Shown piece after piece: positions 17,877 through 29,353 of a stretch of DNA of 64,000 nucleotides; position 1 is the stretch's first letter; each line of letters opens with the position of its first letter. The notes under the pieces are model-generated. The model did no database searches, was not told the origin of the DNA, and saw only the letters and a list, made by a program, of their open reading frames with translations. Location: NCBI GenBank assembly GCA_029846755.1, contig JARWBI010000001.1, forward strand, positions 1 to 64,000. Reading direction: 5' to 3'. Origin of the DNA: Falsirhodobacter flavus (GTDB lineage Bacteria > Pseudomonadota > Alphaproteobacteria > Rhodobacterales > Rhodobacteraceae). Position numbers and translations under genes: made by a program.

Positions 17877-18425
17877 ATGACTATGATTTCCAAAGGGCTG
17901 CTGCTTGTCGCGGTGCTGGGTCTTGCGGCTTGTAACAATCCGGGCCGGTTCGGCGCGGGCGGGGCTGGCGGCGCGGGTGCGGGCGGCCAATACGGGCAGG
18001 GCGGCTATGGCGCGGGCGGCATCGGCCAGTCCGGCCTTGGCGGTCCGAACGATCCCAGCTCGACCGCCTATTTCCAGCAGACGCTGGGCGACCGGGTCTT
18101 CTTCTCCTATGACCAGTCCACCGTTGACGATGCCGCGCGCCAGACGCTGACGCAGCAGGCGCAGTGGCTGAACCAGAACCCGAACTATGCCATCATCATC
18201 GAAGGCCATGCCGACGAAAAAGGCACGCGCGAATACAACCTTGCGCTGGGCGCCCGTCGCGCGTCCTCGGCGCAGGACTTCCTGATCTCGCAAGGGGTCG
18301 CGCCCAGCCGGATGCGCACCGTGTCCTATGGCAAGGAGCGCCCGGTGCAGGTTTGCTCGTCCGAAGACTGCTATGCCAAGAACCGCCGCGCAGTGACCGT
18401 GCTGTCGCAAGGCGCGGGGATGTAA
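17877..18425 (+). CDS. pal: Peptidoglycan-associated lipoprotein Pal
   Basis: A 182-residue outer-membrane lipoprotein. The signal sequence ends in lipobox L-A-A-C, a glycine-rich spacer (about 22-55) follows, and an OmpA-like peptidoglycan-binding domain contains I-I-E-G-H-A-D-E-K-G-T-R-E-Y-N-L-A-L-G (the D and R contact peptidoglycan). GAGAGG precedes the start. The cpoB gene begins one base after the stop. It anchors the outer membrane to the wall and is the terminal partner of the TolQRAB machine. Confidence 0.96.
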   Translation: MTMISKGLLLVAVLGLAACNNPGRFGAGGAGGAGAGGQYGQGGYGAGGIGQSGLGGPNDPSSTAYFQQTLGDRVFFSYDQSTVDDAARQTLTQQAQWLNQNPNYAIIIEGHADEKGTREYNLALGARRASSAQDFLISQGVAPSRMRTVSYGKERPVQVCSSEDCYAKNRRAVTVLSQGAGM

Positions 18426-18426
18426 G

Positions 18427-19242
18427 ATGCGCCGGGTCCTGATCCTTGTGCTGGCGCTGTTGCCCGCGACTGCCTTCGCGCAGGATCGGGCCCAGTCGCT
18501 GGCGGACATCCGGGCAGAGCTGACGCAGCTGAACGCCCAGTTCAACAGCCTGAAATCGGAACTGGTGTCTTCGGGGGGGATCTCCTCGGGGGCGGCGGGC
18601 GGCTCGGCCCTGCAACGGCTGGACACGCTGGAACAGTCGCTGATGCGCCTGACCTCCAAGACCGAGGAGGTGGAGCTTCGCCTGAACCGCGTGGTTCAGG
18701 ACGGAACCAATCGCATCGGCGATCTGGAATTTCGCGTGACGGAGCTTGAGGGCGGCGACATCGGCGCCATCCCGGAAACTGCGCCGCTGGGCGGCACGGC
18801 AGCACCCGCCGCCGCACCCGCGCCGGCGCCCGCCCCGTCTTCGGGTGGCGCCGATCTTGCCATGAACGAACAAGCGGACTTCGACCGGGCCAAGGGGGTG
18901 CTCGGTCAGGGTGACTTTCGCGCCGCCGCTGACCAGTTTGCGACCTTTGCCCAGACCTATACGGGTGGGCCCCTGACCTATGAGGCGCTGTATCTGCGCG
19001 GCGATGCGCTGACACAACTGGGCGAGACGGCGAATGCCGCGCGCGCCTATCTCGACAGCTTCTCGCTTTCGCCCGACGGAGACCGCGCACCGGACGCGCT
19101 GTTCAAGCTGGGAGAGGCGCTGGGCAAGCTGGGCCAGACGCAAGAGGCGTGCGTGACGCTGGCCGAGGTCGGCAACCGTTTCCCCGGCAAACCGGCGGCA
19201 GGGCAGGCGACATCCGCGATGCAGGGCCTTGGCTGCAACTGA
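18427..19242 (+). CDS. cpoB: Tol-Pal-associated periplasmic protein CpoB (YbgF)
   Basis: A 271-residue secreted protein with signal peptide ending A-T-A-F-A. An N-terminal coiled coil (about 20-105, heptad-rich L-A-D-I-R-A-E-L-T-Q-L-N) is followed by an alanine/proline linker (about 120-140) and C-terminal TPR repeats (from about 150). CpoB coordinates outer-membrane constriction with peptidoglycan synthesis at division. It overlaps the probable TTG start of tilS by 14 bp. Confidence 0.92.
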   Translation: MRRVLILVLALLPATAFAQDRAQSLADIRAELTQLNAQFNSLKSELVSSGGISSGAAGGSALQRLDTLEQSLMRLTSKTEEVELRLNRVVQDGTNRIGDLEFRVTELEGGDIGAIPETAPLGGTAAPAAAPAPAPAPSSGGADLAMNEQADFDRAKGVLGQGDFRAAADQFATFAQTYTGGPLTYEALYLRGDALTQLGETANAARAYLDSFSLSPDGDRAPDALFKLGEALGKLGQTQEACVTLAEVGNRFPGKPAAGQATSAMQGLGCN

Positions 19243-20395
19243 GGCGGAATTCCTGAAAGGCCTGGGTCCGGTTCCGCCGGTCCTGGGCCTTGCCGTTTCC
19301 GGGGGTGGGGATTCCATGGCGCTGCTGTCGCTGGCATCGGCGCTGCGCTGTCATGCGGTGACGGTGGATCATGGTCTGCGGGCCGAAAGCCGGGCCGAGG
19401 CCGAGGCCGTCGCCCGCCACTGCGCGGCCATCGGCATCCCCCATGACATCTTGCGGTGGCAGTGGGACGGGACGGGCAACCTTCAGGACGCCGCCCGCCG
19501 GGGGCGTTACGCGCTGATCGCGGAGTGGGCGCAGGCGCGGGGCATCGGGGTCGTCGCGCTGGGCCATACGCAGGACGACGTGGCCGAGACGTTCCTGATG
19601 CGCCTTGCGCGCGGGGCCGGGCTGGACGGGCTTTCGGCGATGCGGGGGGCGTGGTTCGACCGGATCGACTGGCGGCGGCCCTTGCTCGGGATCTCGCGCG
19701 CCGCCTTGCGGGATCACCTGACCGCCAAGGGCATCGCGTGGATCGAGGATCCGTCCAACGACGATCCCCGCTTCGAACGGGTCCGTGCGCGGCAGGCGAT
19801 GGCGCATCTGCCGCTGGGCCTGACCGCCGAACGGCTGGCCGAGGTGGCGGGCCACCTGTCGGACGCGCGTGCGGCGCTGGATGCGGCGATGCTGGCGGCC
19901 GCGCGGAGCCACGCCCGAATCGAAGGCGGCGATGTGGTGATCGACCCGGACCTTCCGCCTGAAATCCTGCGGCGGCTGGTGCTGCATGCGATGGCATGGG
20001 TCGCGCCGTCGGACTACGGGCCAAGGGGCGAGGCGTTGCTGCGCGCCCTGACGGCGAAGACGGCAACGCTGCATGGCTGTGTGCTGACACGCGGCAAGAC
20101 CCTGCGGATCGCGCGTGAGGCGGCGGCCACCCCCGCCCCAGCCGGCGAGGTCTGGGATTGCTGGCGGATCGACGGGCTTGCCCCTGGCCAGCAGGTATCG
20201 GCCCTTGGCGAAGACATCGCCCTCTGCCCGCGCTGGCGCGAGTCGGGGCTGCCGCGCCGCAGCCTTCTGGCCTCGCCCGCCGTGCGCGAGGGGGGGCGGC
20301 TGGTTGCCGCACCCCTTGCCGGATTCGGCCCCGGCCTTGTGGCGCAGCATATTCCCCCGCCCGAGGCGTTCCATTCTTCGCCGTTATCGCATTGA
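19229..20395 (+). CDS. tilS: tRNA(Ile)-lysidine synthase TilS
   Basis: An ATP-dependent enzyme of 388 residues that converts the wobble cytidine of tRNA-Ile(CAU) to lysidine. The PP-loop is S-G-G-G-D-S (24-29). Also visible are V-D-H-G-L-R, A-L-G-H-T-Q-D-D and the W-I-E-D-P-S-N motif; a C-terminal domain follows. The only internal ATG is inside the PP-loop, so translation must begin upstream; TTG 19229 is the best available codon. The gene is essential in bacteria. Confidence 0.9.
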   Translation: MAATEAEFLKGLGPVPPVLGLAVSGGGDSMALLSLASALRCHAVTVDHGLRAESRAEAEAVARHCAAIGIPHDILRWQWDGTGNLQDAARRGRYALIAEWAQARGIGVVALGHTQDDVAETFLMRLARGAGLDGLSAMRGAWFDRIDWRRPLLGISRAALRDHLTAKGIAWIEDPSNDDPRFERVRARQAMAHLPLGLTAERLAEVAGHLSDARAALDAAMLAAARSHARIEGGDVVIDPDLPPEILRRLVLHAMAWVAPSDYGPRGEALLRALTAKTATLHGCVLTRGKTLRIAREAAATPAPAGEVWDCWRIDGLAPGQQVSALGEDIALCPRWRESGLPRRSLLASPAVREGGRLVAAPLAGFGPGLVAQHIPPPEAFHSSPLSH

Positions 20396-20452
20396 ACCCC
20401 CCGCGCGAATGACTATCTTGTGCGCGATATACCGCGTTATGGGAGACGACCT

Positions 20453-22350
<1,898 letters not shown>

Positions 22351-22354
<4 letters not shown>

Positions 22355-23115
22355 CGGCAGCACCGACATGGAGCCCCGGAGCCTATTCAAGGTTCCGGGG
22401 CCTTCGCTTGCGCCCCGCGCTGGATCTGTTGGCGCAGGTGGGCGATCTGCCGGATGGCGATGTGATTGATCTTGGCTGCGGCGATGGTGCGGTGGCCGGG
22501 GCGCTGTCCACGCTGGGCCGTCCGCTGATCGGGGTGGACAGTTCCGCGGAAATGCTGGCCGAGGCGCAGGGCTATGACGGGCTGGTCAAGGCCGATATCG
22601 CCGAATGGCAGCCGGCGACGCCGCCCGCGCTGATCTTTTCAAACGCCGCACTGCAATGGCTGGACGGGCACGAGGTGCTTCTGCCGCGCCTTGCCGGGAT
22701 GCTGGCGCCGGGCGGCGTTCTGGCCGTGCAGATGCCCCGGCAGGAGGCGGCACCCTCGCACCGTTTCATGCGGGATATCGCGCTGGCGATGTTCGCGGGG
22801 CGTTTCCTTGACGTGCCGGAGTTTCGCGTGCTGGCTGCGCAGGACTATGCCGCGATGCTGGCCCCCTTGGGCGAGGTGACGGCGTGGGAGACGGAATACG
22901 TCCAGCGCCTCGCGCCTGCCAAGGGGCATCCGGTGCGGCATTTCACGCAATCGACCGGGCTGATGCGCTTCACCTCGCGGATGGAAGCCGGGGAGGCGGC
23001 GGATTACATCGCAGCCTATGACAGCGCGCTGGCGGCGGCCTATCCTTTGCAGGAGGACGGGTCGGTCCTGTTCCCGTTCCGACGTTGTTTCTTCACCCTG
23101 CGATGCCCGCGCTGA
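22351..23115 (+). CDS. SAM-dependent methyltransferase, trans-aconitate 2-methyltransferase-like
   Basis: A 254-residue class-I methyltransferase. The N-terminus [21 protein letters not shown] matches the Tam family, motif I is D-L-G-C-G-D-G (about 41-47), the acidic residue is in G-V-D-S-S-A-E-M-L, and S-N-A-A-L-Q-W-L-D is diagnostic of Tam-like enzymes. It starts with GTG overlapping the ftsH stop by 4 bp. The likely reaction is methylation of trans-aconitate, a spontaneous aconitase by-product. Substrate assignment is by family only. Confidence 0.75.
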
Positions 23116-23693
23116 TCGCAACGACGTTCGTCGGCAGGATCGCCTGGCTGGGACTGGTGCGCGAGCGCAGGGCGCTGGTGTCCGAGCCGGTGAAATCCAT
23201 GATCGCCAGTTTCGCCGGGCCGGAGGGCGATGTGCATTCCGGGATGACCCGGTCTTCCTGCGTGCGCGTGGCGCAGCAATACAAGCGTGGCACCCGGATC
23301 AGGAACACACGGCAATTCTCGATCCTGTCGGCGGCGGAAATCCGGCGCATCGCAGCACAGATGGGGCTGGAGCGGCTGGACCCTGCGCTTCTGGGCGCGA
23401 CCGTGGTGATTGAGGGGATACCGGACCTGTCGCTGCTGCCGCCATCCTCGCGGCTTCAGGCGGAAGGCGGCGCGACGCTGGTGGTTGATATGCAGAACCA
23501 TCCCTGTTCGCTGCCCGCCCGCGTGATCGAGGTGGCGCATCCGGGGCATGGCGACGCCTTCAAGCCTGCGGCGGCGGGTCTGCGCGGCATCACCGCATGG
23601 ACCGAGGCCGAGGGGATGCTGCGGCTGGGCGCGCAGGTTCGATTGCACGTTCCCACGCAGCCCGCTTGGCCGCATGAGGGCGCAAAACGCTGA
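23103..23693 (+). CDS. MOSC-domain protein
   Basis: A 196-residue protein with MOSC features: L-V-R-E-R-R-A-L-V, the G-D-V-H-S-G segment, and a conserved cysteine in M-Q-N-H-P-C-S-L-P-A-R. MOSC domains bind molybdenum cofactor or transfer sulfur from a cysteine. Standalone MOSC proteins such as YiiM reduce N-hydroxylated compounds. ATG 23103 overlaps the upstream stop by 13 bp, so the methyltransferase and MOSC genes are coupled. Confidence 0.75.
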   Translation: MPALIATTFVGRIAWLGLVRERRALVSEPVKSMIASFAGPEGDVHSGMTRSSCVRVAQQYKRGTRIRNTRQFSILSAAEIRRIAAQMGLERLDPALLGATVVIEGIPDLSLLPPSSRLQAEGGATLVVDMQNHPCSLPARVIEVAHPGHGDAFKPAAAGLRGITAWTEAEGMLRLGAQVRLHVPTQPAWPHEGAKR

Positions 23694-23769
23694 ACCGCCG
23701 TCGCCTTTCCCTCTCCACCTTCCGGGAAAGGGGGGGTAAAGAGGCGGCATCCAAGATGGGGGCGTCCTT

Positions 23770-24654
23770 ATGGCTCAGGTGATCGACGGCAAGGCATTCG
23801 CGGCGCGGGTGCGCGGACAGGTGGCGGAACATGTCGCGGGGCTGAAGGCGCACGGGATCGTGCCGGGGCTGGCGGTGGTTCTGGTGGGCGAGGACCCGGC
23901 GTCGAACGTCTATGTCACCGCCAAGGGCAAGCAGACGGTCGAGGTCGGGATGGCGAGCTTCGAGCATCGCCTGCCTGCCGATACGCCCGAGGCGGAGCTT
24001 CTGACGCTGATTGACCGGCTGAATGCGAATGCGGCGGTGCATGGCATTCTGGTGCAACTGCCGCTGCCCGCGCATATGGATGCCGCCAAGGTCATCAACG
24101 CGCTGGACCCGGCGAAGGATGTGGATGGGTTCCATATCCTCAACGTCGGGCTGTTGGGGACGGGGCAGAAGGCGATGGTGCCCTGCACGCCGCTGGGCTG
24201 CCTGATGATGCTACGCGACCATCACGGCAGCCTTTCGGGGCTGAACGCGGTGGTGCTGGGGCGGTCGAACATCGTGGGTAAGCCGATGGCGCAGCTTTTG
24301 CTGGCCGAAAGCTGCACGGTGACGGTTGCCCATTCCCGCACGAAGGATCTGGAGGTGGTCTGCCGCCGTGCGGATATCTTCGTGGCGGCGGTCGGACGGC
24401 CCGAGATGGTCAAGGGAGACTGGATCAAGCCCGGCGCGACGGTGATCGACGTGGGCATCAACCGGATCGAACGGGACGGGAAAATGCGGCTGGTGGGCGA
24501 TGTGGATTTCGCCTCGGCATCAAGCGTGGCGGGAGCGATCACGCCGGTTCCGGGCGGGGTGGGGCCGATGACCATCGCTTGCCTGCTGGCGAACACGCTG
24601 ACGGCCTGCTGCCGCGCGAACGGGCTGGCGGAGCCGGAGGGGCTGACGCCGTAA
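23770..24654 (+). CDS. folD: Methylenetetrahydrofolate dehydrogenase/cyclohydrolase FolD
   Basis: A bifunctional enzyme of 294 residues in one-carbon metabolism that interconverts 5,10-methylene-THF and 10-formyl-THF with NADP. The catalytic Y-V-x-x-K is at N-V-Y-V-T-A-K (about 48-54). Also present are the Q-L-P-L-P segment, D-V-D-G-F-H, the nucleotide-binding G-R-S-N-I-V-G-K-P and the closing [11 protein letters not shown]. All are intact. It is followed by the hairpin at 24661-24703, facing the convergent pdeM gene. Confidence 0.95.
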   Translation: MAQVIDGKAFAARVRGQVAEHVAGLKAHGIVPGLAVVLVGEDPASNVYVTAKGKQTVEVGMASFEHRLPADTPEAELLTLIDRLNANAAVHGILVQLPLPAHMDAAKVINALDPAKDVDGFHILNVGLLGTGQKAMVPCTPLGCLMMLRDHHGSLSGLNAVVLGRSNIVGKPMAQLLLAESCTVTVAHSRTKDLEVVCRRADIFVAAVGRPEMVKGDWIKPGATVIDVGINRIERDGKMRLVGDVDFASASSVAGAITPVPGGVGPMTIACLLANTLTACCRANGLAEPEGLTP

Positions 24655-24660
24655 GGGGGG

Positions 24661-24703
24661 CGCCTGCGCCTCACGCCCCCTCCGGGGACATTCGGCGCAG
24701 GCG
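24661..24703. terminator. Hairpin between convergent folD and pdeM
   Basis: A perfect 10-bp stem, CGCCTGCGCC / GGCGCAGGCG, has a 23-base loop that contains CCCC-T-CCGGGG. It lies between convergent genes and can work in both directions. The loop and right arm (CCCCC..TCCGGGGA.CA..TTCGGCGC) match the hairpin at 8471-8515. There is no T run. Confidence 0.6.
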
Positions 24704-24714
24704 GCTGCCGCGCG

Positions 24715-25344
24715 CTAGACCGGGATCGCGAAGGTGCGTTTGCCGGTGAGGATCGCAAGCGCACCGGGGGCCATGAGGCGTGCAAGCGCCGGGTCATGGC
24801 ACCAGAGACCGCCGGTATAGGTGCCATAGGCCGGCAGGATCGCGTGGCGAGTGTCGATGAGGAAGCAGGGACGGGCGGTGCCACCCAGACGCGCTTTGGG
24901 GTGATAATGGCCGCTGACTTCGTGCCCGCCTGCCGCGATGTGCCGGAAGGTCAGCGGACCCTGCACCAGTTCGGCCAGATGCGCGCCACCAAGCCCCATC
25001 GGCGCGGGGTCGTGGTTGCCGAGGATCCACGTCCAGTCGCGCCCGGCCATCAGCCGCAGAAGCCAGAGGCGTTCGGATTCGCCCAGGACAGCCTCGGCAT
25101 CGTCGAAACTGTCGCCGAGGCAGATGACGCGGGTGGCTCCTGTTGCATCCAGATCGGCGTCGAGGCGTGTGAGAGTGTCCTGCGCCTCATATGGCGGGAG
25201 CAGCGCACCGCCGCGCCGAGCAAGGCGTTCGGATTTCCCCAGATGCAGGTCGGATACGCAGAGCAGCCCCCGGTCCGGCCACCACAGCGCGCCCGAGGGT
25301 AGGGCGACCAGCGCCGCCCCGGCAAGGGTGAAGGCGTGGTTCAT
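24715..25344 (-). CDS. pdeM: Ligase-associated DNA-damage-response endonuclease PdeM
   Basis: A 209-residue calcineurin-like metallophosphoesterase. Metal-binding motifs are in order: V-S-D-L-H-L-G-K (about 31-38), G-D-S-F-D-D, G-N-H-D (about 109-112) and G-H-Y-H-P-K. It overlaps the adjacent helicase gene by 4 bp; the pair is the core of the LHR-helicase/PdeM/ligase DNA-repair module. The ATP-dependent ligase and exonuclease usually found beside them are not in this window. Confidence 0.88.
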   Translation of the reverse strand: MNHAFTLAGAALVALPSGALWWPDRGLLCVSDLHLGKSERLARRGGALLPPYEAQDTLTRLDADLDATGATRVICLGDSFDDAEAVLGESERLWLLRLMAGRDWTWILGNHDPAPMGLGGAHLAELVQGPLTFRHIAAGGHEVSGHYHPKARLGGTARPCFLIDTRHAILPAYGTYTGGLWCHDPALARLMAPGALAILTGKRTFAIPV

Positions 25345-27704
25345 GCCAGCCCTGCCGCGATCATCAGCCGCTCGGCCTCGGCCTCCATCAGCCGCTCGCG
25401 TCCCGCCCCGACGACGGGAACGCGGCCCATCTCCAGCATCAGCGGCGCGGCCAGCGGTGTGACACGTTCGCGGCGGACAAGGTCGATGCCGTGGTTGCGC
25501 TCCAGCATCTCCTCGATCCGGCTGAAATCGACGAGGCCGCGTTCCGCCTCCTCGCGCGTGACCTGCATCATCAGGTGGTCCGGGTCGTAGCGCAGCAGCG
25601 TGTCATAGAGGATGTCGGAGGAAAACGTCGCCTGCCGCCCCGTCTTGCGCCGCCCCTGATGCGCACGCTCGATCAGCCCCGCGATGACGGCGGAATTGCG
25701 GAAGGTGCGTTTCATCACCGCATTGCCGCGCAGCCATGTGTCCAGCCCGTCGCGCAGCCCTTCGGGATCGAGCAGCGGGGCGGCGTCATGCACTCGTTCC
25801 AACCCCCAGATCAGAGTGGCGTAATCGGTGGCGACGAAGCCCAAGGGGGCGAGGCCCGCCTCCTCCATCCGTTTGGTCACCAGAAGGCCCAGCGTCTGCT
25901 GCGCGTTGCGGCCTGCAAAGCCATAGATGCACAGGTATTCGCGCCCTTGGTCGGGGAAGCTCTCGCAGAGCAGGCGGTGCTGTTCCGGCAGGCGCGAGAC
26001 CTCGCGTTGCAGGGACAGCCATTCGGCGGTGTGGCGGGGCAGATCGGGCCAGCGGTCCTGCTGGAAGATGTCGAGGATGCGGTGGGTCAGCAGGGTCGAT
26101 GTCGCGAATTTCGTGCCGTCGAAGGTGGCGACCTTGGGATCGCGTCCAGGGTTGCGCGTCACCTCGACCGTCAGCTCGTGCATGCCCTCGTATCGGACGA
26201 CCTGCCCGGCCATCAGGAAGGTGTCGCCGGGGGTGAGGGTGGCGGCGAAGCCTTCCTCGATTTCGCCCAAGGGGCCACCACGGCGGAAGCGGACCTTCAG
26301 CTTTTCGGTGTCGATGATGGTGCCGAGGTTCTGGCGGATCACCAGCGCGGCGCGGGGATCGCGAAGCTGCCACAGGCCGTTGCGCAGCAGCAGGCGTTTC
26401 CAACGGTCATAGGCGGCGAGGGCATAGCCGCCCGTGGCGCAGAAATCGAGGCAGGCGTCGAAATCGGCGCGGGTCAGCGCGGCGTAGGGTCCGGCGGTGG
26501 CGACCTCGGCGTAAAGTTGGCCGGCATCGAACGGTCCGGCGCAGGCGGTGGCGAGGATGTGCTGGCACAGCACGTCGCGCGGGCCTGGGCCGCGCGGTTC
26601 GCCATCCAGATCGCGGGCGCGGACGGCCTGAAGCGCGGCGACGCATTCGACCACCTCGAAACGGTTGGCGGGGACCAGCAGCGCCTTGGACGGCGCGTTG
26701 TAGCGGTGATTGGCCCGACCGATCCGCTGCACCAGCCGTTTGACGTTCTTGGGCGCGCCGACCTGAATGACCAGATCGACATCGCCCCAGTCGATGCCAA
26801 GGTCCAGCGAGCCGGTGCAGACGATGGCGCGAAGCTCGCCCGCCGCCATCGCGCCTTCGACTCGGGCGCGCTGTTCGCGCGACAGGCTGCCATGGTGGAT
26901 GCCGATGGGCAGATCCTCGGTGTTCGCCAGCCACAGGTCGTGGAAGAACAGTTCCGCCTGCGCGCGGGTGTTGTGAAAGATCAGCGTGGTGTTGTGACGC
27001 TTCACCTCGGCCAGCACGTCGGGAATGGCGTAGCGCCCGCCGCCGCCCGCCCATGGGGGCGGGGCTTGCGTCTCCAGCATCGCGATGTCCGGCTCGGGGC
27101 CGGGATCGGCGACCAGCACCTCGGCCCCGCCCATGAAGCGGGCAAGGGCGGGCGGGTCCTCGACCGTGGCAGACAGGCCGACGCGGCGCAGGCCGGGCGC
27201 TAGGGTCGCCAGCCGCGCAAGGTTCAGCATCAGCTGATCGCCGCGTTTCGATTCCGCCAGCGCGTGGATCTCGTCCACGATCACGCGCTGCAATCCGGCA
27301 AAGGTGCGCGCGGCATCGGGATAGGACAGCAGCAAGGCCAGAGATTCAGGCGTGGTCAGCAGGATATGCGGCGGATCGGCGCGTTGCCGTTTGCGGGCGG
27401 TGGCGCCCGTGTCGCCCGTCCGATCCTCGACGCGGATCGCCAGCCCCGCGCCTTCGATGGGGGCGCGCAGGTTGCGGCGGATGTCGGACGTCAGCGCCTT
27501 CAGCGGCGAGATATAGAGCGTGTGCATCCCCGCAGGCGGCTTGGCCCCAAGCTCGTCCAGCGTGGCAAGGAACCCCGCCAGCGTCTTGCCGCCGCCTGTC
27601 GGCGCGATCAGCAGCGTCGCCCGGTCCCGCGAACGGTCCAGCATCGCCTGCTGATGCGGGTGCAGGCGCCAGCCTTTTTCGGCGAACCAGTCATCAAGGA
27701 TCAT
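25341..27704 (-). CDS. Ligase-associated DEXH-box helicase (Lhr-type)
   Basis: A superfamily-2 helicase of 787 residues. Walker A is A-P-T-G-G-G-K-T (34-41), then T-T-P-E-S-L, the DEXH box V-D-E-I-H and S-A-T. The second RecA domain has R-I-G-R-A-N-H, and a C-terminal Lhr-like region follows. The start at 27704 (M-I-L-D-D-W-F) fits the family; a GTG one codon upstream is possible. The frame stays open a further 285 codons upstream, but that stretch is antisense to the YmdB-like gene and is not coding. It is coupled to pdeM and probably acts in DNA repair. Confidence 0.9.
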   Translation of the reverse strand: MILDDWFAEKGWRLHPHQQAMLDRSRDRATLLIAPTGGGKTLAGFLATLDELGAKPPAGMHTLYISPLKALTSDIRRNLRAPIEGAGLAIRVEDRTGDTGATARKRQRADPPHILLTTPESLALLLSYPDAARTFAGLQRVIVDEIHALAESKRGDQLMLNLARLATLAPGLRRVGLSATVEDPPALARFMGGAEVLVADPGPEPDIAMLETQAPPPWAGGGGRYAIPDVLAEVKRHNTTLIFHNTRAQAELFFHDLWLANTEDLPIGIHHGSLSREQRARVEGAMAAGELRAIVCTGSLDLGIDWGDVDLVIQVGAPKNVKRLVQRIGRANHRYNAPSKALLVPANRFEVVECVAALQAVRARDLDGEPRGPGPRDVLCQHILATACAGPFDAGQLYAEVATAGPYAALTRADFDACLDFCATGGYALAAYDRWKRLLLRNGLWQLRDPRAALVIRQNLGTIIDTEKLKVRFRRGGPLGEIEEGFAATLTPGDTFLMAGQVVRYEGMHELTVEVTRNPGRDPKVATFDGTKFATSTLLTHRILDIFQQDRWPDLPRHTAEWLSLQREVSRLPEQHRLLCESFPDQGREYLCIYGFAGRNAQQTLGLLVTKRMEEAGLAPLGFVATDYATLIWGLERVHDAAPLLDPEGLRDGLDTWLRGNAVMKRTFRNSAVIAGLIERAHQGRRKTGRQATFSSDILYDTLLRYDPDHLMMQVTREEAERGLVDFSRIEEMLERNHGIDLVRRERVTPLAAPLMLEMGRVPVVGAGRERLMEAEAERLMIAAGLA

Positions 27705-27761
27705 CACGCGCAGATAGGCGCGGGGCTTGCGTCTGCCAAGTGCGGGTCGTATCGCTGTTAC

Positions 27762-28580
27762 ATGAGAATTTTGTTTCTTGGCGATGTCATGGGGCGCGCA
27801 GGCCGCGCCGCGATCACGGAACGCGTGCCGGGGCTGCGCGCCGAATGGGGCCTCGATTTCGTCGTGGTCAATGGCGAGAACGCGTCCGGCGGGATGGGGC
27901 TGACGGGGGATCACGCGAAGGCGATCTTCGATGCCGGGGCCGATTGCGTGACGCTTGGCGATCACGCCTTCGATCAGAAGGACATGCTTTCCGCGATCGA
28001 GGCGGAAAACCGCATCATCCGCCCGCTGAACTTCGCCAAGGGCGCGCCCGGGCGCGGCGCGCGGCTGTTCAACGCCACGGGCGGGCGAAAGGTGCTGGTC
28101 GCGCAGGTGCTGGGACAGGTGTTCATGAAGCGCGCCTTCGACGATCCCTTCTCGGCCATCGACGGGGTGCTGAAGCAATATCCGCTGGGCGGCGTCTGTC
28201 AGGCGGCGGTCATCGACATGCATTGCGAGGCGACGTCGGAAAAGATGGCGATGGGCCATTGGTGCGACGGGCGCGCCAGCCTTGTCGTCGGCACGCATAC
28301 GCATATCCCGACCGGGGACGCGCATGTCCTTGGCGGCGGCACGGCCTATCTGACCGATGCCGGGATGTGCGGCGACTATGACAGCGTCATCGGAATGGAG
28401 AAGCTGGAGCCGATGCGCCGCTTCATCACCGGAATGCCCAAGAACAGGTTCGAACCTGCGAACGGCCCCGCCACCCTTTCGGGTGTGTTCGTGGAAACCG
28501 ACGACCGCACGGGGCTGGCGAAATCCGTCTCGCCGGTCCGCCTTGGCGGTCGCTTGCAAGAGGCACGGCCCCTGCGGTAA
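27762..28580 (+). CDS. YmdB-family (TIGR00282) metallophosphoesterase
   Basis: A 272-residue phosphodiesterase-like protein with the series [23 protein letters not shown] and [10 protein letters not shown], forming the dinuclear metal site. Bacillus YmdB is a 2',3'-cyclic-nucleotide phosphodiesterase affecting cAMP or RNA turnover; the activity here is inferred from family. It diverges from the DEXH helicase across a 57-base gap, and yebC follows after 32 bases on the same strand. Confidence 0.85.
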   Translation: MRILFLGDVMGRAGRAAITERVPGLRAEWGLDFVVVNGENASGGMGLTGDHAKAIFDAGADCVTLGDHAFDQKDMLSAIEAENRIIRPLNFAKGAPGRGARLFNATGGRKVLVAQVLGQVFMKRAFDDPFSAIDGVLKQYPLGGVCQAAVIDMHCEATSEKMAMGHWCDGRASLVVGTHTHIPTGDAHVLGGGTAYLTDAGMCGDYDSVIGMEKLEPMRRFITGMPKNRFEPANGPATLSGVFVETDDRTGLAKSVSPVRLGGRLQEARPLR

Positions 28581-28612
28581 GAACCCCCAACTTTTATTGG
28601 ACGGAGGCGGCC

Positions 28613-29353
28613 ATGGCAGGCCATTCTAAGTGGGCGAACATCCAGCACCGCAAGGGCAAGCAGGACAAGCTGCGCTCCAAGATGTTCTCGAAGCTGGCGA
28701 AGGAGATCACCGTCGCCGCCAAGATGGGCGATCCCGATCCCGACAAGAACCCGCGTCTGCGTCTGGCGGTCAAGGCGGCGAAGTCCGTGTCGATGCCCAA
28801 GGACGTGATCGACCGCGCGATCAAGAAATCGCAAGGGGGCGACGCCGAGGATTACACGGAACTGCGCTATGAAGGGTACGGGCCGAACGGCATCGCGGTG
28901 ATCGTGGAAACGATGACCGACAACGTGAACCGCACCGCGTCGAACGTGCGCAGCTATTTCACCAAAAACGGCGGCAACATGGGCACCACGGGGTCCGTTT
29001 CGTTCATGTTCGACCGGGTGGGCGAGATCACCTATCCCGCATCCGCAGGCGACGCCGACACGGTGATGATGGCCGCGCTGGAAGCCGGGGCCGAGGATGT
29101 GGAATCGGACGAGGAAGGCCACTGGATCTATTGCCCGATGGATCAGCTTTCGGAAGTCTCCGACGCGCTGGAGAAATCGCTTGGCGAATCGACCGAGGCC
29201 AAGCTGATCTGGAAACCCCAAAGCCGCACCAACGTCGATCTGGAAACCGCGCAGAAGCTGATCCGCCTGATCGACACGCTGGAGGAAGACGACGACGTGC
29301 AGAACGTCACCGCCAATTTCGACATCCCCGAGGATGTGGCGGTGCAGCTTTGA
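28613..29353 (+). CDS. yebC: YebC/PmpR-family protein
   Basis: A 246-residue YebC/TACO1 family protein. It has the N-terminal [15 protein letters not shown] signature, central [12 protein letters not shown] and [12 protein letters not shown], and an acidic C-terminal domain. Members are described as transcription regulators or ribosome-associated translation factors. GGAGG precedes the start. A canonical terminator begins three bases after the stop and lies inside the last codons of the convergent gene. Confidence 0.93.
   Translation: MAGHSKWANIQHRKGKQDKLRSKMFSKLAKEITVAAKMGDPDPDKNPRLRLAVKAAKSVSMPKDVIDRAIKKSQGGDAEDYTELRYEGYGPNGIAVIVETMTDNVNRTASNVRSYFTKNGGNMGTTGSVSFMFDRVGEITYPASAGDADTVMMAALEAGAEDVESDEEGHWIYCPMDQLSEVSDALEKSLGESTEAKLIWKPQSRTNVDLETAQKLIRLIDTLEEDDDVQNVTANFDIPEDVAVQL

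Noticed and set aside
23704-23731. Hairpin CCTTTCCC / GGGAAAGG before folD as a terminator
   Set aside because: Followed by a G run rather than T; may be a minor palindrome without function.
27705-28559. 285-codon upstream extension of the DEXH helicase
   Set aside because: Lies antisense to the YmdB-like gene and lacks helicase-family similarity; ATG 27704 fits the family start.
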